Shown here: positions 26,117-33,365 of the stretch, one piece after another
Layout of the letters: every line of letters begins with the position of its first letter
Position numbering within the stretch: the first letter of the stretch is position 1
Assembly: GCA_052116865.1 (NCBI GenBank)
Contig: JBQKKG010000004.1
Span: 224,237-288,236, forward strand
DNA: 64,000 nucleotides
Direction: 5' to 3'
Origin: CAUPWF01 sp963515125
Lineage (GTDB): Bacteria > Bacillota > Clostridia > Lachnospirales > Lachnospiraceae
Position numbers and translations under genes: made by a program
The notes under the pieces: model-generated
Told to the model about the DNA's origin: nothing
What the model saw: the letters and a program-made list of their open reading frames with translations, nothing else
The model's database searches: none

Positions 26117-27436
26117 ATGAAAAAAGTAGTTAAATTTGGCGGAAGTTCATTGGCCAGTGCAAAGCAATTTAAAAAAGTAGGGGACATCATTCGGTCAGAT
26201 AAGACTCGGAGATATGTGATACCATCTGCACCTGGAAAGCGAACTTCTGATGATACAAAAGTCACAGATATGTTGTATCAGTGTTATGAATTGGCAGCTC
26301 AAGACGAGCAATTTAATGCCATATTAGATGACATCAAAGAACGCTACATGGAAATCATTGTTGGTCTTGATTTACATCTTTCATTAGAGGAAGAATTCAG
26401 GATTATTAGTGATAATTTCATAAAAAAAGCAGGAAAAGACTATGCAGCTTCTAGAGGAGAATATCTAAATGGTATTATAATGGCTAATTATTTGGGCTTT
26501 GAATTTATTGATGCAGCAGAGGTGATTCGTTTTGATGAACAGAATAAGTTTGATGCAGAAACCACAAATATGATCATAAGAGAACGTCTCGGGGAATTAG
26601 ATCGTGCTGTTATTCCGGGTTTTTATGGCGCAACAAAAGATGGAAAAGTAATCACATTTTCACGTGGGGGATCAGATATCACAGGATCAATTATTTCTAG
26701 AGCCATGAAAGTAGATTTGTATGAGAATTGGACAGATGTATCCGGATTTTTAGTAGCAGATCCTAGAGTTATTGACCATCCAGAGGTTATTGAAACTATT
26801 ACATATAAAGAGCTTAGAGAGCTATCCTATATGGGGGCAACGGTTCTTCATGAAGATGCAATTTTCCCAGTGAGAAAAGAGGGAATACCAATTAATATTC
26901 GTAATACTAATGTACCAGAAGACAAGGGGACTTTGATTGTAGAAAGCACTTGTAGGCAACCAAAATACACCATTACGGGAATTGCAGGTAAAAAGGGATT
27001 TGCTTCTATTAATATCGAAAAAGCTATGATGAATGCAGAGGTTGGTTTTGGTCGAAAAGTCTTAGAAGTATTTGAGGATAGTGGAATCCCATTCGAGCAT
27101 ATGCCATCAGGAATTGATACTATGACAATTTTTGTTCATCAATCTGAATTTGAAGAAAAAGAGCAAAAAGTTATTGCTGGCATTCATCGTGCAGTAGAAC
27201 CTGATTCCATAGACTTAGAGTCGGATCTTGCTTTAGTCGCTGTTGTTGGACGTGGAATGCGGGCAACCAGGGGAACTGCTGGCAGAATCTTTTCGGCTCT
27301 TGCACATGCAAATGTAAATGTAAAGATGATTGACCAAGGTTCTAGCGAATTGAATATTATTATCGGAGTTAGAAATGGTGACTTTGAAGATGCAATACGA
27401 GCTATTTATGATATCTTTATAACTACTAGGATCTAA
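26117..27436 (+). CDS. aspartate kinase
   Basis: This 439-residue protein starts KKVVKFGGSSLASAKQF (kinase glycine loop) and has FSRGGSDITGSIISRAM, YENWTDVSGFLVADPRVI and GATVLHEDAIFPV. A C-terminal ACT pair follows (ITGIAGKKGFASINIE and LVAVVGRGMRATRGTAGRIF). It phosphorylates aspartate for lysine, threonine and methionine (and dipicolinate) synthesis. The ACT domains suggest feedback control by an amino acid. I chose ATG 26117, after GGAGGAA. It has no neighbouring pathway gene. Confidence 0.93.
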   Translation: MKKVVKFGGSSLASAKQFKKVGDIIRSDKTRRYVIPSAPGKRTSDDTKVTDMLYQCYELAAQDEQFNAILDDIKERYMEIIVGLDLHLSLEEEFRIISDNFIKKAGKDYAASRGEYLNGIIMANYLGFEFIDAAEVIRFDEQNKFDAETTNMIIRERLGELDRAVIPGFYGATKDGKVITFSRGGSDITGSIISRAMKVDLYENWTDVSGFLVADPRVIDHPEVIETITYKELRELSYMGATVLHEDAIFPVRKEGIPINIRNTNVPEDKGTLIVESTCRQPKYTITGIAGKKGFASINIEKAMMNAEVGFGRKVLEVFEDSGIPFEHMPSGIDTMTIFVHQSEFEEKEQKVIAGIHRAVEPDSIDLESDLALVAVVGRGMRATRGTAGRIFSALAHANVNVKMIDQGSSELNIIIGVRNGDFEDAIRAIYDIFITTRI

Positions 27437-27512
27437 TTTTAGAGAGAAATGTATGGAATACGAATTAAAACCATGGATCGGTAGAAGTTCTGGTTAAATT
27501 TGTATATATTTG

Positions 27513-27541
27513 TTGACGATATATATTTTTTATGCTAATAT
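27513..27541 (+). promoter_or_regulatory. promoter of the rplU-prp-rpmA operon
   Basis: TTGACG (27513-27518), 17 nt, TAATAT (27536-27541) with an extended -10 TGC directly before it. Confidence 0.8.
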
Positions 27542-27544
27542 ATA

Positions 27545-27622
27545 TGAGTATGCCGCACAATGAGGTTTTAAGATTCGCTATGTGAACACCGTAATTGGCG
27601 AGTAATGATAATAGGAGGTGCC
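27545..27622 (+). ncRNA. probable L21 mRNA leader
   Basis: The roughly 80-nt leader between promoter and rplU contains GTGAACACCGTAATTGGCGA (27581-27600) and short complementary segments. This resembles, from memory, the conserved core of the Firmicute L21 leader (Rfam L21_leader). A structure search with the Rfam model would settle it. Confidence 0.45.
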
Positions 27623-27624
27623 AT

Positions 27625-27933
27625 ATGTACGCAATTATAGCAACAGGTGGTAAACAGTACAAAGTAGCCGAAGGCGATATCATTAAAGTAGAAAAACTTG
27701 GTGTAGAAGCTGGAGAAACTTTCACATTTGACCAAGTACTTGCAGTAAGTGATTCAGAAATGAAAGTTGGAAATCCAACAGTTAGCGGAGCAACAGTTCA
27801 AGCGACTGTAATGGGAGATGGAAAAGCTAAAAAAGTAATCGTTTACAAGTATAAGAGAAAATCTGGATATCATAAGAAAAACGGTCATAGACAACAATAT
27901 ACAGCTGTGAAAATCGAAAAGATTAACGCTTAG
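27625..27933 (+). CDS. rplU: 50S ribosomal protein L21
   Basis: This 102-residue protein begins MYAIIATGGKQYKVAEGDIIKVEKL and ends with the conserved KYKRKSGYHKKNGHRQQYTAVKIEKI. It is a 50S subunit protein that binds 23S rRNA near L20. I chose ATG 27625 because it follows GGAGG by 7 nt; upstream in-frame codons belong to the leader. It is first in the usual rplU-prp-rpmA operon. Confidence 0.97.
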   Translation: MYAIIATGGKQYKVAEGDIIKVEKLGVEAGETFTFDQVLAVSDSEMKVGNPTVSGATVQATVMGDGKAKKVIVYKYKRKSGYHKKNGHRQQYTAVKIEKINA

Positions 27934-27945
27934 TTTGGTGTCTGT

Positions 27946-28278
27946 ATGATTAAAGTGAAGATTTTAAAAAATGAAAAGCATGAGTGTGTTGGGTTCAAAG
28001 CAAAAGGACATGCTGGGGCGAGTGTAGAGGGACAAGATATTGTCTGTGCTGCAGCTTCGGTATTGATGATCAATACAATTAATTCGATTGATAAATATGC
28101 ACCAGATGAATCAACGATGATTTCTGATGATGAGGAAGGTCATATTGAATTCAAATTAAAAGATGCTCCTTCGAAAGAAGCAACACTACTTTTGAAATCC
28201 ATGATTCTAGGACTTGAAGAAATGGAAAATGACGAGAACTATACTAAATACATTGATGTAGATTTTGAGGAGGTGTAA
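27946..28278 (+). CDS. prp: ribosomal-processing cysteine protease Prp
   Basis: This 110-residue protein has the catalytic pair of Prp: His in FKAKGHAGA (about residue 22) and Cys in GQDIVCAAASVL (about residue 34). Prp removes the N-terminal extension of L27 in Firmicutes. Its target, the LNLQFF-Ala sequence, is present at the start of the adjacent rpmA. It sits between rplU and rpmA as expected. The rpmA ribosome site overlaps its last codons. Confidence 0.95.
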   Translation: MIKVKILKNEKHECVGFKAKGHAGASVEGQDIVCAAASVLMINTINSIDKYAPDESTMISDDEEGHIEFKLKDAPSKEATLLLKSMILGLEEMENDENYTKYIDVDFEEV

Positions 28279-28282
28279 GACC

Positions 28283-28567
28283 ATGATGAAATTAAACCTT
28301 CAATTTTTCGCCCATAAAAAAGGAGTTGGTTCTACTAAAAATGGTAGAGACTCTGAATCTAAGAGATTAGGTGCGAAAAGAGCTGACGGACAATTTGTAA
28401 AAGCTGGAAATATCCTTTATAGACAACGTGGAACAAAGATTCATCCAGGAACTAACGTAGGACGTGGTGGGGATGATACTTTATTCGCATTAGTTGATGG
28501 AGTTGTAAGATTCGAAAGAAAAGGAAGAGATAAGAAACAAGTTTCTATCTATCCAGTAGCAGAATAG
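28283..28567 (+). CDS. rpmA: 50S ribosomal protein L27 with cleavable N-terminus
   Basis: This 94-residue protein reads MMKLNLQFFAHKKGVGSTKNGRDSESKRLG. The LNLQFF|A stretch is the Prp cleavage site, and the mature protein starts AHKKG, whose tail reaches the peptidyl transferase centre. The body, QFVKAGNILYRQRGTKIHPGTNVGRGGDDTLF, is canonical. I chose ATG 28283 (9 nt after GGAGG); ATG 28286 is the alternative. It is the last gene of the operon. Confidence 0.97.
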   Translation: MMKLNLQFFAHKKGVGSTKNGRDSESKRLGAKRADGQFVKAGNILYRQRGTKIHPGTNVGRGGDDTLFALVDGVVRFERKGRDKKQVSIYPVAE

Positions 28568-28579
28568 GATTTTATGATA

Positions 28580-28617
28580 TTGGGCTTCAAATCTTAGGGT
28601 TTGAAGTCCAATTTTAT
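28580..28617 (+). terminator. terminator after rpmA
   Basis: TTGGGCTTCAAA (28580-28591) pairs with TTTGAAGTCCAA (28600-28611), with one G-U, and is followed by a T-rich run. Confidence 0.88.
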
Positions 28618-28654
28618 TATAGAGAGAAAGTCTCTTTTATATGGAGCAACAGCC

Positions 28655-28683
28655 TAGTCAATTGGAAGTGCCTATGTTATAAT
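28655..28683 (+). promoter_or_regulatory. promoter of the obgE operon
   Basis: A perfect TATAAT at 28678-28683 is preceded after 17 nt by TAGTCA (28655-28660, 4 of 6 to consensus). Confidence 0.65.
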
Positions 28684-28727
28684 ACTAGAGATAAATCTTT
28701 GGAATTCGTAAAATGAGAGGTGAAAAT

Positions 28728-30014
28728 ATGTTTGCAGATAGAGCTAAAATATATATAAGATCTGGAAAAGGTGGCGATGGTCATGTGAGTTTCAGACGAG
28801 AGTTGTATGTTCCGAATGGAGGTCCAGACGGTGGTGATGGTGGTCGTGGTGGCGATGTTGTATTTGAAGTTGATGAAGGACTTAATACATTAGCAGATTA
28901 CCGTCACAAGAAGAAATTCACAGCAAAAGATGGGGAACAAGGTGGAAAAAAGCGTTGCCATGGAAAAAATGCTGAAGACATTATATTAAAAGTTCCGGAA
29001 GGAACAATTATTAAAGAAGCTGAATCAGATAAGGTAATTGCCGATATGTCAGGTGAAAATAGGAGACAGGTGATTCTAATTGGTGGTAGAGGCGGATTGG
29101 GAAATCAACATTTTGCAACATCAACAATGCAGGTACCCAAATATGCACAACCGGGACAACCATCTCAAGAACTTTGGGTAACAATGGAATTAAAGGTGAT
29201 CGCTGATGTAGGCTTGATTGGATTTCCAAATGTTGGAAAATCAACATTTCTATCACGTGTTACGAATGCTACTCCTAAGATCGCAAATTATCATTTTACG
29301 ACCATCAATCCAAACCTCGGTGTTGTAGACTTTCCGGATGGAGAAGGTGGATTTGTAATTGCAGATATTCCGGGACTGATTGAAGGTGCTTCCGAGGGGA
29401 TTGGTTTGGGACATGAATTTCTAAGGCATATTGAACGTACTCGTTTGATGATACATGTAGTAGATGCAGCATCATCAGAAGGCAGAGACCCGATTGATGA
29501 TATATATAAAATTAATGCTGAATTAGAAGCATATAATCCTGAAATTGCAAAAAGACCTCAGGTAATTGCTGCTAATAAAATAGACCTAATTTATAGTGAG
29601 GATGAAGATCCAGTTGAATTACTAAAGAAAGAATTTGAGCCAAAGGGTATAAAAGTATTTGCAATTTCTGGTGTATCTGGTGTGGGTGTTCAAGAGTTAT
29701 TATATTATGTTAGAGAGCAGTTAAAGGAGTTAAATCAATCTCCAATTATATTTGAGCAGGAGTATTATCCAGGAGAAGAGTTAATTCATACAGACTTACC
29801 TTACACAGTTGAAATAGAAGATGATATGTATGTAGTGGAAGGTCCTAAGATTGAAAAAATGCTTGGCTATACCAACCTTGATTCTGAAAAAGGATTTCAA
29901 TTTTTCCAACGATTTTTAAAAGATGGTGGTATATTGGAAGAGCTAGAAAAGGCTGGAATTCAAGAGGGGGATACCGTAAAAATGTATGGATTCCAATTTG
30001 ATTATTATAAATAA
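28728..30014 (+). CDS. obgE: GTPase ObgE/CgtA
   Basis: This 428-residue protein has the glycine-rich Obg fold (FVRELYVPNGGPDGGDGGRGG-type, about 1-158). The G domain has GFPNVGKST (G1), the Thr of TTINPN (G2), DIPGLIEGAS (G3) and NKID (G4). A C-terminal OCT domain follows (PYTVEIEDDMYVVEGPKIEKM). Obg controls late 50S assembly, stress responses and, in Bacillus, sporulation entry. GAGGTG precedes ATG 28728. It heads an operon with yhbY, nadD, yqeK and rsfS. Confidence 0.96.
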   Translation: MFADRAKIYIRSGKGGDGHVSFRRELYVPNGGPDGGDGGRGGDVVFEVDEGLNTLADYRHKKKFTAKDGEQGGKKRCHGKNAEDIILKVPEGTIIKEAESDKVIADMSGENRRQVILIGGRGGLGNQHFATSTMQVPKYAQPGQPSQELWVTMELKVIADVGLIGFPNVGKSTFLSRVTNATPKIANYHFTTINPNLGVVDFPDGEGGFVIADIPGLIEGASEGIGLGHEFLRHIERTRLMIHVVDAASSEGRDPIDDIYKINAELEAYNPEIAKRPQVIAANKIDLIYSEDEDPVELLKKEFEPKGIKVFAISGVSGVGVQELLYYVREQLKELNQSPIIFEQEYYPGEELIHTDLPYTVEIEDDMYVVEGPKIEKMLGYTNLDSEKGFQFFQRFLKDGGILEELEKAGIQEGDTVKMYGFQFDYYK

Positions 30015-30028
30015 AAGGAGATTGAATT

Positions 30029-30319
30029 ATGACTACGAAACAAAGGGCTTATTTAAAAAGTTTAGCAATGAAAATGGAACCTATTTTTCAAGTAGGTAAA
30101 TCAAGTATGTCTCCTTCTTTAACAAGTGCGATAGGAGAGGCATTAGATGCACGAGAATTAATTAAAATAAGTGTGTTACAAAATTGTGTGGATGATCCAA
30201 AAGAAATTGCACAAATGTTAGCAGAAAGAACAAAATCACAAGTAGTACAGGTAATAGGAAAAAAAATAGTTTTGTATAAAGAGGGAAAAGATAACAAGAA
30301 AAAAATTGTATTACCATAA
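30029..30319 (+). CDS. yhbY: CRM-domain RNA-binding protein YhbY
   Basis: This 96-residue protein is a single CRM domain with KQRAYLKSLAMKMEPIFQVGK, the GxxG-like loop, ALDARELIKISVLQN and a VQVIGKKIVLYKE ending. YhbY binds pre-50S particles. AAAGGAG precedes the ATG. It sits between obgE and nadD, the usual Firmicute order. Confidence 0.95.
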   Translation: MTTKQRAYLKSLAMKMEPIFQVGKSSMSPSLTSAIGEALDARELIKISVLQNCVDDPKEIAQMLAERTKSQVVQVIGKKIVLYKEGKDNKKKIVLP

Positions 30320-30335
30320 ATTTATTATGTAAACT
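30309..30335 (+). other. dif-like sequence A (half-site match only)
   Basis: It ends in ATTATGTAAACT (30324-30335), identical to the XerD-side half of B. subtilis dif as I recall it. The left half does not match. It overlaps the yhbY stop codon region. It may be chance. Confidence 0.2.
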
Positions 30336-30349
30336 ATTGGAGAGAAAAT

Positions 30350-30967
30350 ATGAAGATAGGAATTATGGGTGGAACATTTAATCCAATTCATATAGGTCAT
30401 TTATTATTAGGGGAATTTGCATATGAGGCCTTTAATCTTGATGTAATATGGTTTCTACCAAATGGAAACCCACCTCATAAAGATAGTGATTTAATGATTT
30501 CATCAATTGATCATCGTGTAGAAATGACTAAGCTAGCTATTGAAGACACTCCATATTTTGAACTTTCTTTACATGAAATCAAGAAATCCTCTGTTTCCTA
30601 TTCTTTTGAAACCATGGAATTTTTTCAGGAGAAATATGTAGATGATACATTCTATTTTATTGTAGGAGCGGATTCTTTATTTTCTATGGAAAGTTGGATG
30701 CAACCGGAACGACTTTTTCAAAAGTGTACGATTTTGGTTGCATATCGAGATGATAAAGATGTCGAAGAAATGAAATGTAAAATAGATTTTCTAAAGAGAA
30801 AATATCATGCAAAAATAGAACTTCTAAGTGCACCTTTGCTTGAGATTTCATCCAGTATCATACGTTCAAGGGTATCTCACAATCGTTCCATTCGCTATAT
30901 GGTTCCAGATAAGGTACAAAATTATATTCAAGAAAATAATTTATATGAGGATGAAAAAGATATTTAA
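30350..30967 (+). CDS. nadD: nicotinate-nucleotide adenylyltransferase
   Basis: This 205-residue protein starts KIGIMGGTFNPIHIGHLLLGEFA, the nucleotidyltransferase GxFxPxHxGH motif. PNGNPPHK, FIVGADSLFSMESW and the C-terminal ISSSIIRSRV (the SxSxxR site) follow. It forms deamido-NAD from nicotinate mononucleotide and ATP. It is preceded by GGAGAG and lies upstream of yqeK as in B. subtilis. Confidence 0.96.
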   Translation: MKIGIMGGTFNPIHIGHLLLGEFAYEAFNLDVIWFLPNGNPPHKDSDLMISSIDHRVEMTKLAIEDTPYFELSLHEIKKSSVSYSFETMEFFQEKYVDDTFYFIVGADSLFSMESWMQPERLFQKCTILVAYRDDKDVEEMKCKIDFLKRKYHAKIELLSAPLLEISSSIIRSRVSHNRSIRYMVPDKVQNYIQENNLYEDEKDI

Positions 30968-30997
30968 TATATGAAATACATTGGAGTTTGTAAATAG

Positions 30998-31573
30998 ATG
31001 AGTGAATTTTTAAAACTAAAACAAATAGTACAACATGAGTTAGATGATAAACGTTATGAGCATACAATTGGAGTAATGTATACTGCAGCTTCTCTGGCTA
31101 TGTGCTATGGCTACGATATAAAAGATGCAATGATTGCAGGTCTTTTACATGATTGTGCCAAATGCATACCTACCACTGAAACGTTAAGAATATGTAATGA
31201 AAACAATATCGTTCTTTCCGATATTGAACAAATAAATCATGGACTTATCCATGCTAAGCTTGGAGCATATTTGGCCAAAGAGCGATATGGAATTACGAAT
31301 AGCGATATATTACACGCTATAAAATATCATACGACGGGTTGTCCTGAAATGACTTTATTAGATAAAATCATTTTTATATCTGATTATATAGAACCAAATC
31401 GAACTAGGATTGAAAACTTAGATATAATACGTAAATTGGCATATACTAATATTGATAAAGCTTTGTTTAAGATTTTATCATCGACACTGGAGTATCTGAA
31501 TGAAACAAATAGACCAATAGACAAAATGACTGAGTTAACATATGAATATTATAAAGATATTATGATTGTATAA
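30998..31573 (+). CDS. yqeK: HD-domain symmetrical Ap4A hydrolase YqeK
   Basis: This 191-residue HD-superfamily protein has RYEHTIGVMYTAASLA, the metal-binding LLHDCAK (HD pair), a later His in INHGLIHAKLGAY, and IKYHTTGCPEMTLLDKIIFISDYIEPNR. YqeK enzymes split diadenosine tetraphosphate into two ADP. It sits between nadD and rsfS, as across Firmicutes. No strong ribosome site is visible, consistent with coupling to nadD 30 nt upstream. Confidence 0.93.
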   Translation: MSEFLKLKQIVQHELDDKRYEHTIGVMYTAASLAMCYGYDIKDAMIAGLLHDCAKCIPTTETLRICNENNIVLSDIEQINHGLIHAKLGAYLAKERYGITNSDILHAIKYHTTGCPEMTLLDKIIFISDYIEPNRTRIENLDIIRKLAYTNIDKALFKILSSTLEYLNETNRPIDKMTELTYEYYKDIMIV

Positions 31574-31601
31574 TGTTAAGAAAATGATTGGAGGAAATTA
31601 T

Positions 31602-31952
31602 ATGAATAATGCAAAAGATATGGCTCGTATAGCTTATAAAGCATTAGATGAAAAAAAGGGAGAGGATATCAAGATCATCGATATTTCACAGGTATCAGTG
31701 CTTGCAGATTATTTTATCATTGCCAATGGTACGAATGAAAGTCAAGTAAAAGCTTTAGTGGATAGTGTAGAAGAAGAGCTTAATAAGTCTGGCTTTGAGG
31801 TAAAACAACGAGAAGGTTATGGACTTGGAAATTGGGTGTTATTAGATTTTGGAGATATTATCATTCATATTTTTGATAAAGAAAATAGATTATTCTATAA
31901 TTTAGAAAGAATTTGGCGAGATGGCAAAATAATAGAAGTTAAAAATCTTTAA
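31602..31952 (+). CDS. rsfS: ribosome silencing factor RsfS
   Basis: This 116-residue protein has the family core ARIAYKALDEKKGEDIKIIDIS, LADYFIIANGTNESQVKAL, GLGNWVLLDFGDIIIHIF and FYNLERIW. RsfS binds L14 and blocks subunit joining when nutrients are short. I chose ATG 31602 (GGAGG 8 nt upstream) over an earlier in-frame start that overlaps yqeK. It is the last gene before a strong bidirectional terminator. Confidence 0.95.
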   Translation: MNNAKDMARIAYKALDEKKGEDIKIIDISQVSVLADYFIIANGTNESQVKALVDSVEEELNKSGFEVKQREGYGLGNWVLLDFGDIIIHIFDKENRLFYNLERIWRDGKIIEVKNL

Positions 31953-31953
31953 T

Positions 31954-31995
31954 AAAAATCCAAGTATAACAATTATGTTATACTTGGATTTTTCG
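31954..31995. terminator. bidirectional terminator between rsfS and lexA
   Basis: A perfect 17-bp stem (31954-31970 with 31977-31993) has AAAAA on one side and TTTTT on the other. It serves the convergent rsfS and lexA genes. Confidence 0.93.
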
Positions 31996-32006
31996 TAATC
32001 TATGGA

Positions 32007-32621
32007 TTACAAAAAGCGAAATACACCAATGACTTTACCTAAAATAGTCAAATCTTCAACAATTATTGGATCCATCGTGTCATTTTCAGGTTGCAATCTA
32101 AAATAGCCTTCTTCCTTGTAAAATGTTTTAACAGTTGCGCCATCCTCCACCAATGCAACAATAATCTCGCCATTAGTGGCGATATTTTTTTGTTCAACTA
32201 AAACCATGTCTCCGTCTAGAATACCTGCATTTATCATACTTTCACCTTTTACAGTTAACATAAATGTTTGATTATTAGGTAAAAATTCTAGTGGAATAGG
32301 GAAATAATTTGATACATTCTCCTGGGCTAATAGTGGTTCACCTGCAGCTACACGACCGACTAGGGGAACATTTGATATCTCACGTCTAGAGAGATTGAAC
32401 ATATCATCTATAATTTCAATGGCACGTGGCTTTGTTGGATCACGGCGTATGTAACCATTCTTTTCTAAGGTTTCTAAATGAGAGTGAACAGAAGAGGTGG
32501 ATTTTAAATTAACAGCTTCACAAATCTCGCGAACTGCTGGGGGGTATCCTTTTACTAGTATTTGTGATTTAATATATTCTAATATTTCGTATTGCTTATT
32601 GCTTATTTTACCTTGTGACAT
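32007..32621 (-). CDS. lexA: SOS repressor LexA
   Basis: This 204-residue protein has an N-terminal winged helix (about 1-68, PAVREICEAVNLKSTSSVHSHLETLEKNGYI). The self-cleavage site is A93-G94 in GRVAAGEPLL, with the catalytic dyad S128 in GESMINAG and K165 in GATVKTF. It represses SOS genes until RecA filaments trigger autocleavage. It is transcribed away from a LysM gene, with LexA-type boxes between them, matching the Bacillus lexA-yneA layout. AAAGGAGG precedes the start. Confidence 0.97.
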   Translation of the reverse strand: MSQGKISNKQYEILEYIKSQILVKGYPPAVREICEAVNLKSTSSVHSHLETLEKNGYIRRDPTKPRAIEIIDDMFNLSRREISNVPLVGRVAAGEPLLAQENVSNYFPIPLEFLPNNQTFMLTVKGESMINAGILDGDMVLVEQKNIATNGEIIVALVEDGATVKTFYKEEGYFRLQPENDTMDPIIVEDLTILGKVIGVFRFL

Positions 32622-32672
32622 ATAGCATCCTCCTTTAATATATATAGTTTAACATACGAAAAATCAAAAAGC

Positions 32673-32758
32673 AAACAAATGTTTAGAAAATATGTTCGAT
32701 AGATATTGACAAACAAGTGTTCTTGATATATACTTTGAATATAAAAGAACACTTGTTC
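32673..32758. promoter_or_regulatory. LexA operator cluster in the divergent promoter region
   Basis: Against the Gram-positive SOS core GAAC-N4-GTTC, 32747-32758 is perfect. 32711-32722 (AAAC-AAGT-GTTC) and 32686-32697 (GAAA-ATAT-GTTC) each miss one base. 32673-32684 (AAAC-AAAT-GTTT) misses two. Together they cover both divergent promoters. Confidence 0.85.
32706..32734 (+). promoter_or_regulatory. strong sigma-A promoter of the LysM gene
   Basis: TTGACA (32706-32711), 17 nt, TATACT (32729-32734). One LexA-like box lies inside the spacer and the perfect box begins about 13 nt after the -10, the geometry of a repressed promoter. Confidence 0.88.
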
Positions 32759-32782
32759 GGCGATGTATTTATGGAGGTATTT

Positions 32783-33145
32783 ATGAATAAAGAAGATATA
32801 GGATATATAATGGGAAAAGAAGAAAGAGAAAACAGAGTATTCCATGAGAAATTATTAATTACAATCAGTATTCTGTTACTAATAGTAATTTTTAATATTT
32901 TATTAAATGGGTTTTCATCAAGTGCTCATGATATTAATATGGTACAAGAAAGTGATTATATATATTATAAAAGCATTGAGTTAAATGAAGGCGATACGTT
33001 ATGGAGTATCGCAGAAAAATATACAAATGGTGAATATCATAGCATTTTAAATTATATTGCTGATTTAAAAGAAATTAATAATTTGAAAAATGATGATATT
33101 AAAGCAGGTCAATTATTGACAGTTGCTTATAATAATGTCCAATAG
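32783..33145 (+). CDS. LysM-domain membrane protein, YneA-like (SOS division inhibitor candidate)
   Basis: The 120-residue product has a short cytoplasmic N-terminus, one membrane helix (about 24-43), and an extracytoplasmic LysM domain (about 66-116, LNEGDTLWSIAEKY...IKAGQLLTVAY). This is the architecture of B. subtilis YneA, which delays division during SOS. Like yneA it is divergent from lexA and has LexA boxes at its promoter. GGAGG lies 6 nt before ATG 32783. Sequence alone cannot prove a division-inhibitor role. Confidence 0.8.
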   Translation: MNKEDIGYIMGKEERENRVFHEKLLITISILLLIVIFNILLNGFSSSAHDINMVQESDYIYYKSIELNEGDTLWSIAEKYTNGEYHSILNYIADLKEINNLKNDDIKAGQLLTVAYNNVQ

Positions 33146-33184
33146 CCAAAAATTTGAAAATTGATTGAAACTGAAGCTCTCCCC

Positions 33185-33226
33185 ATGGCAATGTTTACGT
33201 GATACACATTACGAAAGCATTGCCAT
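33185..33226 (+). terminator. 42-bp imperfect palindrome, probable terminator
   Basis: Outer arms ATGGCAATG/CATTGCCAT are perfect. The inner arms pair with two G-U pairs and one mismatch, and a T-rich stretch (TTATTTTGT) follows. It is probably the terminator of the LysM gene, but it is also the most structured sequence upstream of xerS. Confidence 0.6.
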
Positions 33227-33327
33227 TTATTTTGTATACTATGCATATCGATATAAATAAGTTATGTCAATCTATACGACAAATACAGATTTAACATATA
33301 GATATGGACGAAAATAGAAATATGTGT

Positions 33328-33343
33328 TAATATTTAAATATTA
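33328..33343. other. AT-only 16-bp palindrome before xerS
   Basis: TAATATTTAAATATTA is perfectly self-complementary and sits 7-22 nt ahead of the xerS ribosome site. It could be an operator or simply part of an AT-rich promoter. The rest of 33227-33365 shows no gene. Confidence 0.35.
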
Positions 33344-33365
33344 GATTTACTATAGGAGGAATTTT

